From positions 88,200,364 through 88,264,363 of the forward strand of contig OY998184.1 of the NCBI GenBank assembly GCA_963921935.1: DNA of 64,000 nt, written 5' to 3'. The stretch is from Galeruca laticollis. Its lineage: Eukaryota; Arthropoda; Insecta; Coleoptera; Chrysomelidae. The notes below the pieces were generated by a model. It was not told where the DNA came from and ran no database searches. It worked only from the letters and a program-made list of their open reading frames with translations. Positions 1 to 9,641 of this stretch are shown piece after piece. A program made the translations under genes and the position numbers. Numbering within the stretch: the stretch's first letter is position 1; each line of letters opens with the position of its first letter.

Positions 1-68
1 TGGCTCTCATACAGGTGAATTATAGAAAATACTAGTGCAAGTATTTTTTACATATTTCATATTTTTAG

Positions 69-1601
69 AACAAAGTGTAGAAACTCCTGCAAGTGACAAT
101 GAATCAGATAATGATACTGCTTCTACTACAAGCACACCTAGAAAAAGGAGAAAAATATCCATGGTGTGGAAATATTTTAAAAAAACAGCTGACAAAAGAT
201 TTGCCAAATGCTTGTCCTGTGGTAAGGAATATAAATGCAGTGGTAATACCAGCAATTTAGCTGACCATTTAAAGAGATTTCACTACACTGACACTTTATA
301 TTCTGCTCAAGAAAATCCCTGTTCAAGTAGTGATCCTAATTCAGCTATCCCAAGTTTTCGATCTATAAGTCCTTTTCTCAAAAGAACGTTAGAGTATCAT
401 AGTTCTTCCCAAAGAAAAAAAGAATTAGATAGGTCTCTGGGTATGATGATTGCAACTGACTTCCAGCCATTTAATATTGTAAACGATGTTGGATTTCAAT
501 CATTTGGTAGACTTCTTGATACAAAATATGTGTTACCTAGTAAATCAAGATTGGAACATACATAATAAAATTATTTGTCACAGACAATGCTGCAAATGCA
601 CTGAAAATGTGTGAAATTATGAAAATTAGGAACCTTCCTTGTTTTGCTCACACATTAAATTTGGTTGTCCAAGACAATTTGACACTAGAATGTCTAAAAA
701 AGATATTGAAAAAGTGCATTAGTTCAAGAAGTTGCAACACGCTGGAACAGCTCTTTATATATATGATAAAAAGAATTATTAAAACATCAGATGCCTTGAA
801 CCGAACTCTTTTAAAACTTAAAAAAGCTCCACCGCCATTAACGGCAGAAGAAATCACAATTTTAAAAGATATTCACATGTGTTTAGACATTTTTGATGAT
901 GGGACAAACAAAGTATCAGGTACCAAGTGTGTAACTATATCATTAATAATACAAATTGCTTTTGGCTCAAGAATGAATGTATGTCAGAAGAGGGTAAAAC
1001 ACTTGGTAGTGGGCTTATAGTGATTGAAACAACGCCTGTTTCCGTACGAATCCAGAAGTTTGGCAAGGTATTCTACCATTCTTGATCCAAGATATAAAAG
1101 AGAAGGTTTTAGATCTGAGGAAAATTCCAATCAGGCAGCTTATTATTTAGAGCAACAAATGAATATTTTGATGAGACAATCATTGGAATCTCATCAGGAA
1201 AAACCAGATGAACCTCAACCAGAGATTTCTATACAAAAAATCTTTGTTTTCATTTGTAAAAAACAAAGTGGAAGAAAAATCGAAAAGCGTACTAGCTGAC
1301 GTAATTATACTGAAGAGACAGTATTTGCAACGGAAAAACTCACCTGAAGATACAGATCCACTATTATTTTGGAAGGTAAAATTAGTCTAGTTTTAAATAT
1401 TACATATTAAACTGTACCTTTTTAGGTAAATCAGGAACTGACACCCCTGCCAGAGATTAGCAAACAATATTTGTGTATTCCTGCATCTTCCACAGAATCA
1501 GAAAGAGTATTTAGTACTTCGGAATATATTATTTCAGACAGGCGTTCAAGAATTAAGGCAAAAAATGTCGATATGCTAATATTTCTAAACAAAAATCAAT
1601 A
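69..1601 (+). pseudogene. hAT transposase remnant, BED-finger (ZBED-like) type
   Basis: Degraded hAT-superfamily transposase. The first exon probably begins after a TTTTTAG acceptor near position 68 and gives an acidic stretch, then a BED zinc finger near 160-285 (W..F, C..C, then H....H around DHLKRFH). After a break near 565 the frame resumes with a piece typical of the hAT catalytic region (VTDNAANALK, then CFAHTLNLVVQD). A further piece near 1060-1100 has the ILDPRYK motif, and 1426-1601 encodes the C-terminal dimerisation block (IPASSTESERVFST). At least three frame breaks separate the blocks, so it is inactive. A 50-bp GT..AG gap at 1376-1425 joins WK to VNQ in frame and looks like a real intron. 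The 5' end of the element lies outside the window. Confidence 0.85.
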
Positions 1602-1689
1602 GATTTTTACTTAATATCATCTGTTATAATCAAAAATTCAATGACATAATGAAAGATTCTACTTTCATTCATTTGTTTAAATTTTTTTA

Positions 1690-1772
1690 ATTATGAAGAA
1701 ACTATCGAAAACTATCGATAGTCGGATCTCTGACTATCGATGGTGATGACTATCGATAATTCTACACCTCTA
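1690..1772 (+). repeat. Probable 3' terminus of the first hAT element
   Basis: Several copies of ACTATCGATAGT-like words lie just downstream of the hAT transposase and end at TCTACACCTCTA. Read on the other strand this starts TAGAGGTGTAGAATTATCG, a plausible hAT terminal repeat with subterminal binding-site repeats. The matching left end and target duplication are outside the window, so the boundary is tentative. Confidence 0.5.
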
Positions 1773-1849
1773 AGACTGAATATATATTATGAATTAATTA
1801 ATTAGCAAAACTATCCATATCAGCAATATAATATATATACAATAAGCAA

Positions 1850-2362
1850 GTGAGCAATAAACAAAATAATGAAGTCCGCTGTCAGCATCTATGGTGTTCA
1901 ACCATACTACCTATAGAATTTAATGTTATTTCTTTACAGTCTAGTCGTCAGTTATTAGCAATGACCTTCTTGTATAACTTGGTAAACAGTATCACAAATT
2001 CTAGTGCTATGCTCTCTTTAATACCCTTTAAAGTCCCCCAAAGGGTAACAAGATGCAAAATTCCTTTTGGAATACCAGAATCTTCCATCTCCACCTCTGA
2101 ATTCCTTGTTGAAACTAGCGAACAATGTATTTCAATTGTCGGAAATACATTTTTTAATCCCGTTGTCGCAATTTAGGCATGAATTATAAATATTTAAACA
2201 TTACCGGAGTATAAGATATTCGGTTTGTTTCTGTCAGTTTTGTATTTTGTATTTCGTATTTTGGATTCGGTATTTTGTATTTTATAATTTGTATTATATA
2301 GCTAATGTCCTTATAATTAGGTTGTAAAACCTGTTAGGACATTAATAAATAAATAAATATTA
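1850..2362 (+). mobile_element. 5'-truncated LINE 3' end
   Basis: The open frame to 2176 has weak but recognisable similarity to the C-terminal tail of LINE reverse transcriptases: a hydrophobic LL.MTFLYNLVNS block, then F.VP...TR and an N-rich ending. It is followed by a short 3' UTR ending in AATAAATAAATAAATA at 2342-2359, a typical LINE tail. No RT catalytic motif is present, so this is a dead, strongly 5'-truncated copy. The start near 1850 is arbitrary because the 5' truncation point cannot be seen. Confidence 0.45.
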
Positions 2363-2371
2363 ACAGTGGTG

Positions 2372-2690
2372 AAATGTGTGAAATAAACGAGAGTTTCATT
2401 GATTTCATAGAAGTTGCTGAAAATATGGGGTACAATTGACAGTTCATGGTTTAGATATGAGGCAATGTTATGATAATGAGTCCAATACGGCTAGCACCTA
2501 CAAAGTAGTACAAATCAGGATTGCAGAAAGGAATTATCTGGCTGACTTTGTACCGTGCTTGACTCACTTCTTAAATCTAAATCTTATAGGTGTCCATTCT
2601 GCCTCATCATGCTAGGAAGCTATAAACCTATTTGGTAAAAGTACAAAAATCTTTGTCGACTCCTAATTTTCTAATAACTAAATTTTGATG
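2372..2690 (+). pseudogene. hAT-like (ZMYM/DUF4371 type) transposase scrap
   Basis: Translating 2372-2431 gives EMCEINESFIDFIEVAENMG and, after a small shift, 2451-2690 gives LDMRQCYDNESNTASTYKVV and then FVPCLTHFLNLNLIGVHSAS. This is the pattern (QC.DNG.N...Y.GVQ; PC..H.LNL) of DUF4371/ZMYM-like hAT transposases. There are two in-frame stops and no flanking domains. It is a short dead fragment sitting directly before the satellite array. Confidence 0.65.
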
Positions 2691-2696
2691 CCAACG

Positions 2697-3399
2697 AGTG
2701 GTACATTCTCAATTTTTTTTCTTATAAATTATTCCTTTCGTAGTACTTTTCTATAATACGAACTTAATATTTCCATTATTTTGGTCTGTGCGATTTTTTA
2801 AACGAAAGTGATTTTTAATTTTTCATTTACTAGACTTTGACGCTCGGTATTTCGGATATGCGAACGTGTGGAATATTCTAAAAAATTTTCGTCGTAAATT
2901 ATACTTTTGAAAGTACTTTTTTATAATACGAACTCAATATTTCCATTATTTTGGTCTGTGCGATTTTTTAAACGAAAGTGATTTTTAATTTTTCATTTAC
3001 TAGACTTTGACGCTCGGTATTTCGGATATGCGAACGTGTGGAATATTCTAAAATTTTTTCGGCGTAAATTTTACTTTTGAAAGTACTTTTCTATAATACG
3101 AACTCAATATTTCCATTATTTTGGTCTATGCGATTTTTTAAACGAAAGTGTTTTTTCATTTTTCATTTACTAGACTTTGACGCTGGGTATTTCGGATATG
3201 CGAACGTGTGGAATATTCTAAAAATTTTTCGTCGTAAATTATACTTTTGAAAGTATTTTTCTATAATACGAACTTATTATTTCCATTATTTTGGTCTGTG
3301 CGATTTTTTAAACGAAAGTGATTTTTGATGTTTCATTTACTAGACTTTGACGCTCGGTATTTCGGAAATGCGAATATGTGTTACATTCTCGATTTTTTC
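2697..3399. repeat. 170-bp satellite, about four tandem copies
   Basis: The anchor word CTATAATACGAAC recurs at 2751, 2921, 3091 and 3261, giving a period of exactly 170 bp. The copies differ by a few substitutions and show no net length change between anchors. Each monomer contains TTGACGCTCGGTATTTCGGA and a poly-T tract. The array starts abruptly after the hAT scrap and stops near 3399. No coding potential is seen. Confidence 0.93.
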
Positions 3400-3871
3400 C
3401 TGGTTAATACACGCCTATTCTAACAGCCAATGAGATTTCTTCAATTTCTTAAAATCGACCAATTAACTATCATTTTAAATGATGGGAAAGCTACCTAGCT
3501 TTCCCAATAACTGATAAATATGCGTCTTGCTGATAATCAAGTATGCAGTGAATGTCACTGTCAGATTATTTTTGAGTTTTCCTAAAAGGACGTCTTTTTA
3601 AAATGACAAGATTTGGCCAAGAATCTCTATAAAATATTAAAAAAATGTACAGAGTGTTACTCACTCCAAGAAGTAAGTGCAGTTAATAACCAAAATAATT
3701 AAATTGTCTGCATTTGTGTAGTTATGTATCACATTCGAGATAATTTTTTTTAATCGAGAAATACATTACAAATTTTTTACATACATTATTTTTATTTTAT
3801 TTATATTTAAACGGATACAATGTATATATGAATATATAAATACATTTTGCAGAAAAAAAAACAAATAAGAC
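3400..3871. other. No gene seen
   Basis: AT-rich sequence between the satellite array and the first PLE. I see no coding frame, RNA gene or clear repeat. The last bases before the PLE carry an A-run and the target-site word AAATAAGAC. Confidence 0.6.
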
Positions 3872-3977
3872 ATTGACTGTCTCGACCCTCACTTTGTGGA
3901 ATATGCTCATATAAGTGTTTTTAAATGAAACTCAAGGTCTCTAGTTAATTCCACAATATAATACAAGTTATTGAAAA

Positions 3978-4033
3978 TTCTAAAAAATTGACAATTGTTT
4001 CGATAAATCAATATCATCGTCAGAATGACAGAA
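3978..4033 (-). ncRNA. Hammerhead-like ribozyme motif in PLE A, left tail
   Basis: On the minus strand the core reads CTGACGA, a GATA/TATC stem II with a 6-nt loop, GAAA, a tiny CAATTG stem III, then UC, placing the expected cut after GUC. Stem I can form from ATT/AAT, an internal loop, and TTCT/AGAA. PLE pseudo-LTRs are known to carry type I hammerheads. Activity is not tested here. Confidence 0.6.
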
Positions 4034-4284
4034 GTTACATTTCATTTTATGCCTACCTGATGTTTAGTAGTTATTTTTGGCTAGACCAAGAAGTAACCTA
4101 ACTTGTGATTGGCCTAATATATGTTTATAAAAAAAAGAAGAAGATGTGATATTACAAATATTGAAGCTTAGATATTATTAGCCCTATGGTGATATCCTGG
4201 ATATCATTTTTCCAATTAAGATCAGTATAACTGTGCAATGATATAGAAAACCAGGAAAACTATATCTGCTGATCTTTACAATTA

Positions 4285-4656
4285 TCACTTAAGAAGACAG
4301 TTTATTAGTGGAGAATTCCCTAGATTTAACTGTTCAATGACAACTTCATATTGTGGGTTTCTTAAATGTCTTCTAATTTCCAGTTCTTCAAGGAAATCAA
4401 GTTCTTGTTTCTTTTCACAAATATGCAGTACTTCTAGTTCTGTGTTAGGTGTCAATGAATGATTGGTGTCAAGTAGATGTTTTGCGTAGTGGGATTTATC
4501 TGGTTGTTTTAATCTGTATGCTCGTAAGTGCTCACTGTAACGTATTTCAAAATTCCTAAGGGTCTGACCCAAATAGACAGCATTACATTCTGGACATTTG
4601 AGTTTATATATACCTGACTTCTTTAATAGTGGTATTTTTGTTTTTACATTTAACAA
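4285..4656 (-). pseudogene. PLE GIY-YIG endonuclease domain, left arm
   Basis: 123 residues of the C-terminal GIY-YIG endonuclease of an EN-positive PLE, the domain that nicks target DNA for target-primed reverse transcription. Visible motifs are GIYKLKCPECNAVYLGQT (GIY and a YIG-like YLG, with a CPEC cysteine pair) and the following R....SEH. The RT domain that should precede it is absent because the arm is truncated at the palindrome centre. It could not act alone as a retroelement. Confidence 0.85.
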
Positions 4657-4754
4657 TTTTGTACTAACGTTACTTTCTGTTTTAAAAGAAATTGTTGTAT
4701 TCGTTGCTGAAGATATTATCTTTGAAATATTATTAGAAATATTTCCTGCATATG

Positions 4755-5248
4755 AAATTAAAACTTATAAAACCATCACATATGCAAGAAATATTTCTAA
4801 TAATATTTCAAAGATAATATCTTCAGCAACGAATACAACAATTTCTTTTAAAACAGAAAGTAACGTTAGTACAAAATTGTTAAATGTAAAAACAAAAATA
4901 CCACTATTAAAGAAGTCAGGTATATATAAACTCAAATGTCCAGAATGTAATGCTGTCTATTTGGGTCAGACCCTTAGGAATTTTGAAATACGATACAGTG
5001 AGCACTTACGAGCATACAGATTAAAACAACCAGATAAATCCCACTACGCAAAACATCTACTTGACACCAATCATTCATTGACACCTAACACAGAACTAGA
5101 AGTACTGCATATTTGTGAAAAGAAACAAGAACTTGATTTCCTTGAAGAACTGGAAATTAGAAGACATTTAAGAAACCCACAATATGAAGTTGTCAATGAA
5201 CAGTTAAATCTAGGGAATTCTCCACTAATAAACTGTCTTCTTAAGTGA
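4755..5248 (+). pseudogene. PLE GIY-YIG endonuclease domain, right arm
   Basis: Right-arm copy of the same GIY-YIG domain plus about 40 residues of the RT-EN linker. It is nearly identical to the left arm; within the coding part the only difference I noticed is an E-to-N change near the C-terminus (VVIEQ against VVNEQ). Upstream codons read on from the left-arm sequence and are not PLE-derived in this strand. It is a 5'-truncated copy without RT. Confidence 0.85.
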
Positions 5249-5499
5249 TAATTGTAAAGATCAGCAGATATAGTTTTCCTGGTTTTCTATATCATTGCAC
5301 AGTTATACTGATCTTAATTGGAAAAATGATATCCAGGATATCACCATAGGGCTAATAATATCTAAGCTTCAATATTTGTAATATCACATCTTCTTCTTTT
5401 TTCTATAAACATATATTAGGCCAATCACAAGTTAGGTTACTTCTTGGTCTAGCCAAAAATAACTACTAAACATCAAGTAGGCATAAAATGAAATGTAAC

Positions 5500-5555
5500 T
5501 TCTGTCATTCTGACGATGATATTGATTTATCGAAACAATTGTCAATTTTTTAGAA
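5500..5555 (+). ncRNA. Hammerhead-like ribozyme motif in PLE A, right tail
   Basis: Plus-strand copy of the hammerhead-like motif, with core CTGACGA at 5510-5516, stem II GATA/TATC, GAAA, and the expected cleavage triplet GTC at 5541-5543. All expected invariant positions are present. It lies in the 3' tail about 75 bp from the element end. Confidence 0.62.
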
Positions 5556-5683
5556 TTTTCAATAACTTGTATTATATTGTGGAATTAACTAGAGACCTTG
5601 AGTTTCATTTAAAAACACTAAATAAGACATTGATTCACAATGAAAATATACAATTTAAAAACTAATAAGAAAAATTATTAAAC

Positions 5684-6754
5684 TTAAAGGTGGGATTTTG
5701 TGTCATCTTGTTCATAGAAGAGAACATATGCTTCTCCACTGACTAAAGATTTCCACGATATTAATAGCACTCTTGAATCGTTATATTCGTGCCACTGTCC
5801 CGTGTAGGGATGTCGGCAATATGCTGTGTAGTGACCATTGTAAGTGGTTCCACAGTGATTAGATATAGCGTAGAGGTTGTACATACAAGGTGCCACATTA
5901 TCAGCCGCGTAATGGTTCATATCAAGCCCTTATATTGGAAAATCTATTGAATCATTAAGTTTTCCACTAAAACTTTCTGTTTCCGAAAAGCGCTTCAGGT
6001 GAATAACCAGTATTTTCGGAAATTTATGAATTGAGAATGATTTAATGCATCGTCTTCGTTCCTTACATTTCGAACAAGTTGGTTTCTCATCACCATCGAG
6101 TGTTTCTTCTCTTGTAAACGAATCAAAACATTGTGAAAGTCGTAATTGACCTGTTCTTTGTGGTATCGGAAGGGATAAATCCCAAAAAGGATCGTAGGTA
6201 ACTGAGCAGTGACCACAGTGTGTGCACTTGATTGTTGATTTTAATTGACCGACAAAGTTATCCATAATCTTGGAGTTGCCCATTCTCGCATATCTCAACC
6301 AAAATTCTTGTGCTTTCTCGATATCACTAAATTTGTTATCAATATCTGTTAATATGGGCTTTGGTTTTTCATATACCTTGTTGACATCTTCGTGAAGTCC
6401 TGCTAATAGGTAACGAAGAAACTCATGTGCATCATGTTGAGTGTATCCCATGAACCTTGAAGTAAATCGCTCAATCTTACTTTTCAATGATACTGTATTA
6501 ACCACTCTGTCTGAACCGTTTTCAGACCAAAGATCTTGAATAACTTCAGCAAATGCTTTAATTAGTGTTCCTTTCATGCTAGATATGTTTATGTTAATAT
6601 CTCTTATGTATGCGTCTTTCTTTAGATATTCTAATAGCCACCTTGTGTTTGATAGGCATTGGATAATACTATTCATGAAACATGTGTTACCAATATTTTT
6701 GAGGCCTTTGAGACCCAAAGAATCTTGGGGAATACCCTTTGTTGAAACCACACA
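5684..6754 (-). pseudogene. USP2-like ubiquitin-specific protease retrocopy with one in-frame stop
   Basis: Catalytic domain of a USP2/USP21-type deubiquitinase, an enzyme family that cleaves ubiquitin from proteins. The Cys box GLKNIGNTCFMNSIIQCLSN, the QHDAHEFLRYLL box, two C..C zinc pairs (CTHCG, CSKC), FPKILVIHLKRFSE and the His/Asn boxes GHYTAYC and YNDSR are all present and in order. A TAA codon at 5930-5932 falls between FPI and GLD, exactly where the family has a residue; both sides stay in the same frame. There is no intron and no convincing ATG: the frame opens right after a TGA upstream. This suggests a 5'-truncated processed copy. I see no poly-A tail. A sequencing error at the stop would restore a domain-length frame, but the missing start argues against a working gene. 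Confidence 0.85.
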
Positions 6755-7305
6755 CGTTCAATAATTTGTTATTTTCATGTACAGTATTCAGAACACATAC
6801 AAACAATTATTTTAATTAAAATTAAATAGGCTGGGCTTGTTTCTACGCAACTTGTTCTAGATATGTAAATAAAGAAATCTCAGTGTTACTGTCAAACAAT
6901 TTTTTCCAACCTGAACGGTCTCCCAGTTAACACCTAAGTATTTACAGCGATTAATACATTCCATCCTTCCTGCATAAGTGCATTTCTTTATATAAAGTTA
7001 AAAGTTAAAGATAAGTTATTTTTATAGTGTTTATAGTGTTTCGGAAACTAAAAGGAGAAAAAAGTAAGATTGTTCTTTATTCTTAGATCTAACTGAAAGG
7101 CTTGTCCCAATTTATTGTTTCAACTATATATATTTCTATCAGTTAAAGTTTATTAAATATTACTGGATTGTTGACGAGATTGCAGTGTATTTATTTTTGT
7201 CCGGAACCGGCTACTACGGAGACGCAGTCCGCTAATCGAAGGCGAATTTAACCAAACTGTGTTATGGTAAAACGGCCGTAACACCCTTTATGGATCAATT
7301 TTAAT

Positions 7306-7395
7306 GTCACGGCAAAAACTCTCGAATCAAGAGAAGTAGAAAAAATCACTCTAGTGTTTGTTTCACTTTCTTGATTCTCGATTTATTGCCATGAC
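7306..7395. repeat. Small imperfect inverted repeat
   Basis: The left arm GTCACGGCAAAAACTCTCGA pairs with a right arm ending ATTGCCATGAC, with AATCAAGA/TCTTGATT as the inner stem. It could be a miniature inverted-repeat element or chance folding; no target duplication is obvious. Confidence 0.5.
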
Positions 7396-7555
7396 AATAA
7401 AACATGTATTTATCGATAAAAAAATGATCTCTTATGCATTTCCTCCCGATGAATTATACTATTGAGAGTACTCCCCTATGATATAAATTGAATATTTAAG
7501 CACTATTGAATTCTGCCAGAAACTCTACGTTTTTAAAGAGCCATTTTATTTGGTG

Positions 7556-7615
<60 letters not shown>
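7556..7615. repeat. (ATA)n microsatellite
   Basis: About 20 uninterrupted ATA/TAA trinucleotide units. Confidence 0.97.
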
Positions 7616-7862
7616 GCTGTGAGCGAAGTTTTAGTAAACGAAATAGTATATTAAGTACCAAGTGTTAAAAACGTTACTTTAATCACGATTTTTATTATCA
7701 TTATATAATGAAACGAGTAACTAAAGACGTTTTTTGCTTGAGGTGCTTACTATACTTTTTCTACGCCTGCAGGAAAAAATAGATTTTAATTATATTAATA
7801 TCATCTTCTTCCCTTCATTTAAGGCCTCAGCTGCTAGGGCTATTGGGCCTATATATTCATAA

Positions 7863-8126
7863 TGTAATGCTTTTCTTACTTATTCAAACAGTAAATGGGT
7901 GGAATAAATTTTAAACACACGGAATGGCCGCTTACGAATTTATTTAAATACTAAACTACTCACTAACACTTAATTTATATATACTTAACTATTCACTTAA
8001 ATTTAATCTATATACACCCAACCTTAATTATTAATTTATATCAACACTTTACTGTTCGCTTTTTCGGTGTATTCTTGTTTATTTGTCGAGATCCCTTTAT
8101 CAACTAAACTAACTCTCCCTGGTCGG
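7863..8126 (-). repeat. 3' LTR of the gypsy element, part 1
   Basis: Close match to 15973-16200 (TGTAATG start, TTCAAACAGTAAA, CACTTTACTGTTCGCT and so on). The match stops after GGTCGG at 8126, where LINE-derived sequence begins, and resumes near 13355. Confidence 0.88.
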
Positions 8127-8253
8127 ACATTTATGTTATAGCATACAGTTCTAACTCCTGTTTATTTGCCAGTTATTTAAGCTATTTTTAGGAATTTTTA
8201 TATTTTAAAAGGAAATCATGGTTATGTTAAATATTAATGTGATTGAAAGTTTC

Positions 8254-8308
8254 TTCTATCTTGCATTAACATTACAATACTATCTATTTAGCTTAATGCA
8301 AGATAGAA
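8254..8308. repeat. Perfect 16-bp stem hairpin in LINE 3' region
   Basis: TTCTATCTTGCATTAA at 8254-8269 is the reverse complement of TTAATGCAAGATAGAA at 8293-8308, with a 23-nt loop. It might be a 3'-end structure of the LINE; the flanks do not extend the stem. Confidence 0.8.
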
Positions 8309-9119
8309 AGGTTTTATATTTAGTTTTAGGTTGTTTTGGTTAATCTTGTTTTTGTTCTGATGGTTTTTTAATATAATAATATGTAAAAAAACATTCAAAA
8401 TAAACAAACCTTAACCCTGTACATCATATTTGTTAGTGACAGATGGAGTTTTGACAACTAAAAAGTAATAATTCACATTTGGAAAGATGGCTTAATAAAA
8501 AAAATTCAGGTTGTTAAGGTTTGTCAGATTTTGAAGGATGGATGACACTTCATTAGAAAATCTCCGAAGAGTGGAGTTTAAAATCTTTTCTGAGGGAAGA
8601 TTGGAATATTTAGTATAAAATTTACGATAGACGTTACTAATAGGCTTTGTAAAACATATGTTGTACGTTGATGAAGAGATTAAATAAAAAAATTGGACCG
8701 AAAAGGTATTGTTGGAATTTGGAAAATACTTTTATTGAAAATTTGGGGTGCAGGTGTGCGATTGTAAGAATAGAAGAAGAATAGTTTATTGTTCTTTTAT
8801 ACAAAGTACATGAACAAGGAGATATAGTAAATATAAATTACATATATACTCCTAAACTAACATGATAAATAAAAGGTATTACAAGAAATAATGACATAAA
8901 ATTTACATGTTTTTAAAGACAGCGCACAACACATAAAAGTCCATCAATAGAGAAGGGAAAAAAATACAAGATAAATGGATAATTCCCATAACTAATCCTA
9001 TACTATAAATTGTTTATGTAGAGATACTGTGGATAGCTAATCATTAATATTGAATGATCTAATTTTCATTGCTCCGCTGATAAAACTATGCAATTGCTTC
9101 AATAGTAAGAGATCGTTTG

Positions 9120-9633
9120 AATTAAGAAGACAATCTAGATCATCTGAATGCTTTCGTCTTCCTATGACTGTTTTCTTAATCCAGCATACATTGGGCAGTC
9201 AAATATGATATGTTCTAAACATTCATTGGCCTGCTGGTTACATATTGTACACATCTGGTCAGTTTTTATTGTGTGAGAGGAGTTATTCACATATAGGTAT
9301 AAATACTGTGAATTAGCTGTACGCAGTTGGGTTGTTAATCTTTTAATATAAAGCGGTGACGGTCCACTTAAATAATTGTAATTATTATTATTTTGCAGAA
9401 AGAATTTATATGTAGAGTGGTCAATACTAAGTAATATTTTATTCCAATCATTTTGCATGTTTTAGCTAGATGTTCGGCTAATATAATATGTTTAAAGCTT
9501 TCATTGATAGAGTCAGTGTTAAGACTAACATTATATGAACAATAAATACTGATAACATTAATTAACTGAACAAACCAATTGTATTTGTGATGACCGTATC
9601 CAGAGTTATACAATTTTATTAATCGAAATAATG
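9120..9633 (-). pseudogene. LINE ORF2 C-terminus, beyond the hAT insertion
   Basis: Continuation of the LINE frame on the far side of the hAT. It ends with CTICNQQANECLEHIIFDCP, a C-x2-C-x8-H-x4-C finger seen at the C-terminus of I/R1/Jockey-type ORF2 proteins. One frame change near 9455 (around HLAKTCK/MQNDWNKI) shows decay. Confidence 0.75.
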
Positions 9634-9641
9634 CTCTATAG

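Larger units (their letters stand above)
3872..5619. mobile_element. Penelope-like element A: near-perfect head-to-head palindrome
   Basis: Two copies of the 3' part of one Penelope-like retroelement lie head to head. The minus-oriented arm is 3914-4754 and the plus-oriented arm 4779-5619, each 841 bp, with a 24-bp spacer that belongs to the plus copy. The left end has an extra 42 bp (3872-3913) not present at the right end. The 14-bp word AAATAAGACATTGA occurs at 3863-3876 and again at 5620-5633, so both arms entered together as one insertion. Each arm encodes only the GIY-YIG domain and the 3' tail with a hammerhead-like motif. No reverse transcriptase remains. Confidence 0.9.
6755..7862. 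other. No gene seen; short stem-loop and microsatellite only
   Basis: Non-coding stretch between the USP copy and the gypsy LTR. It contains a ~90-bp imperfect hairpin at 7306-7395 (GTCACGGCAA ... TTGCCATGAC) and an ATA microsatellite. No coding frame or RNA gene is recognisable. Confidence 0.6.

Noticed and set aside
2697..3399. CRISPR-like reading of the tandem repeats
   Set aside because: Units are contiguous 170-bp monomers without spacers, in a eukaryotic context.
4598..4754. Open frame running from the left PLE arm into the right arm
   Set aside because: This part is the antisense of the left GIY-YIG arm; only the sequence after about 4755 is PLE sense coding.
7876..8126. Solo LTR interpretation of 7863-8126
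   Set aside because: The missing LTR part is found at 13355-13579 in correct order and the ATAA flank matches the far end of the 5' LTR, so a split 3' LTR is simpler.
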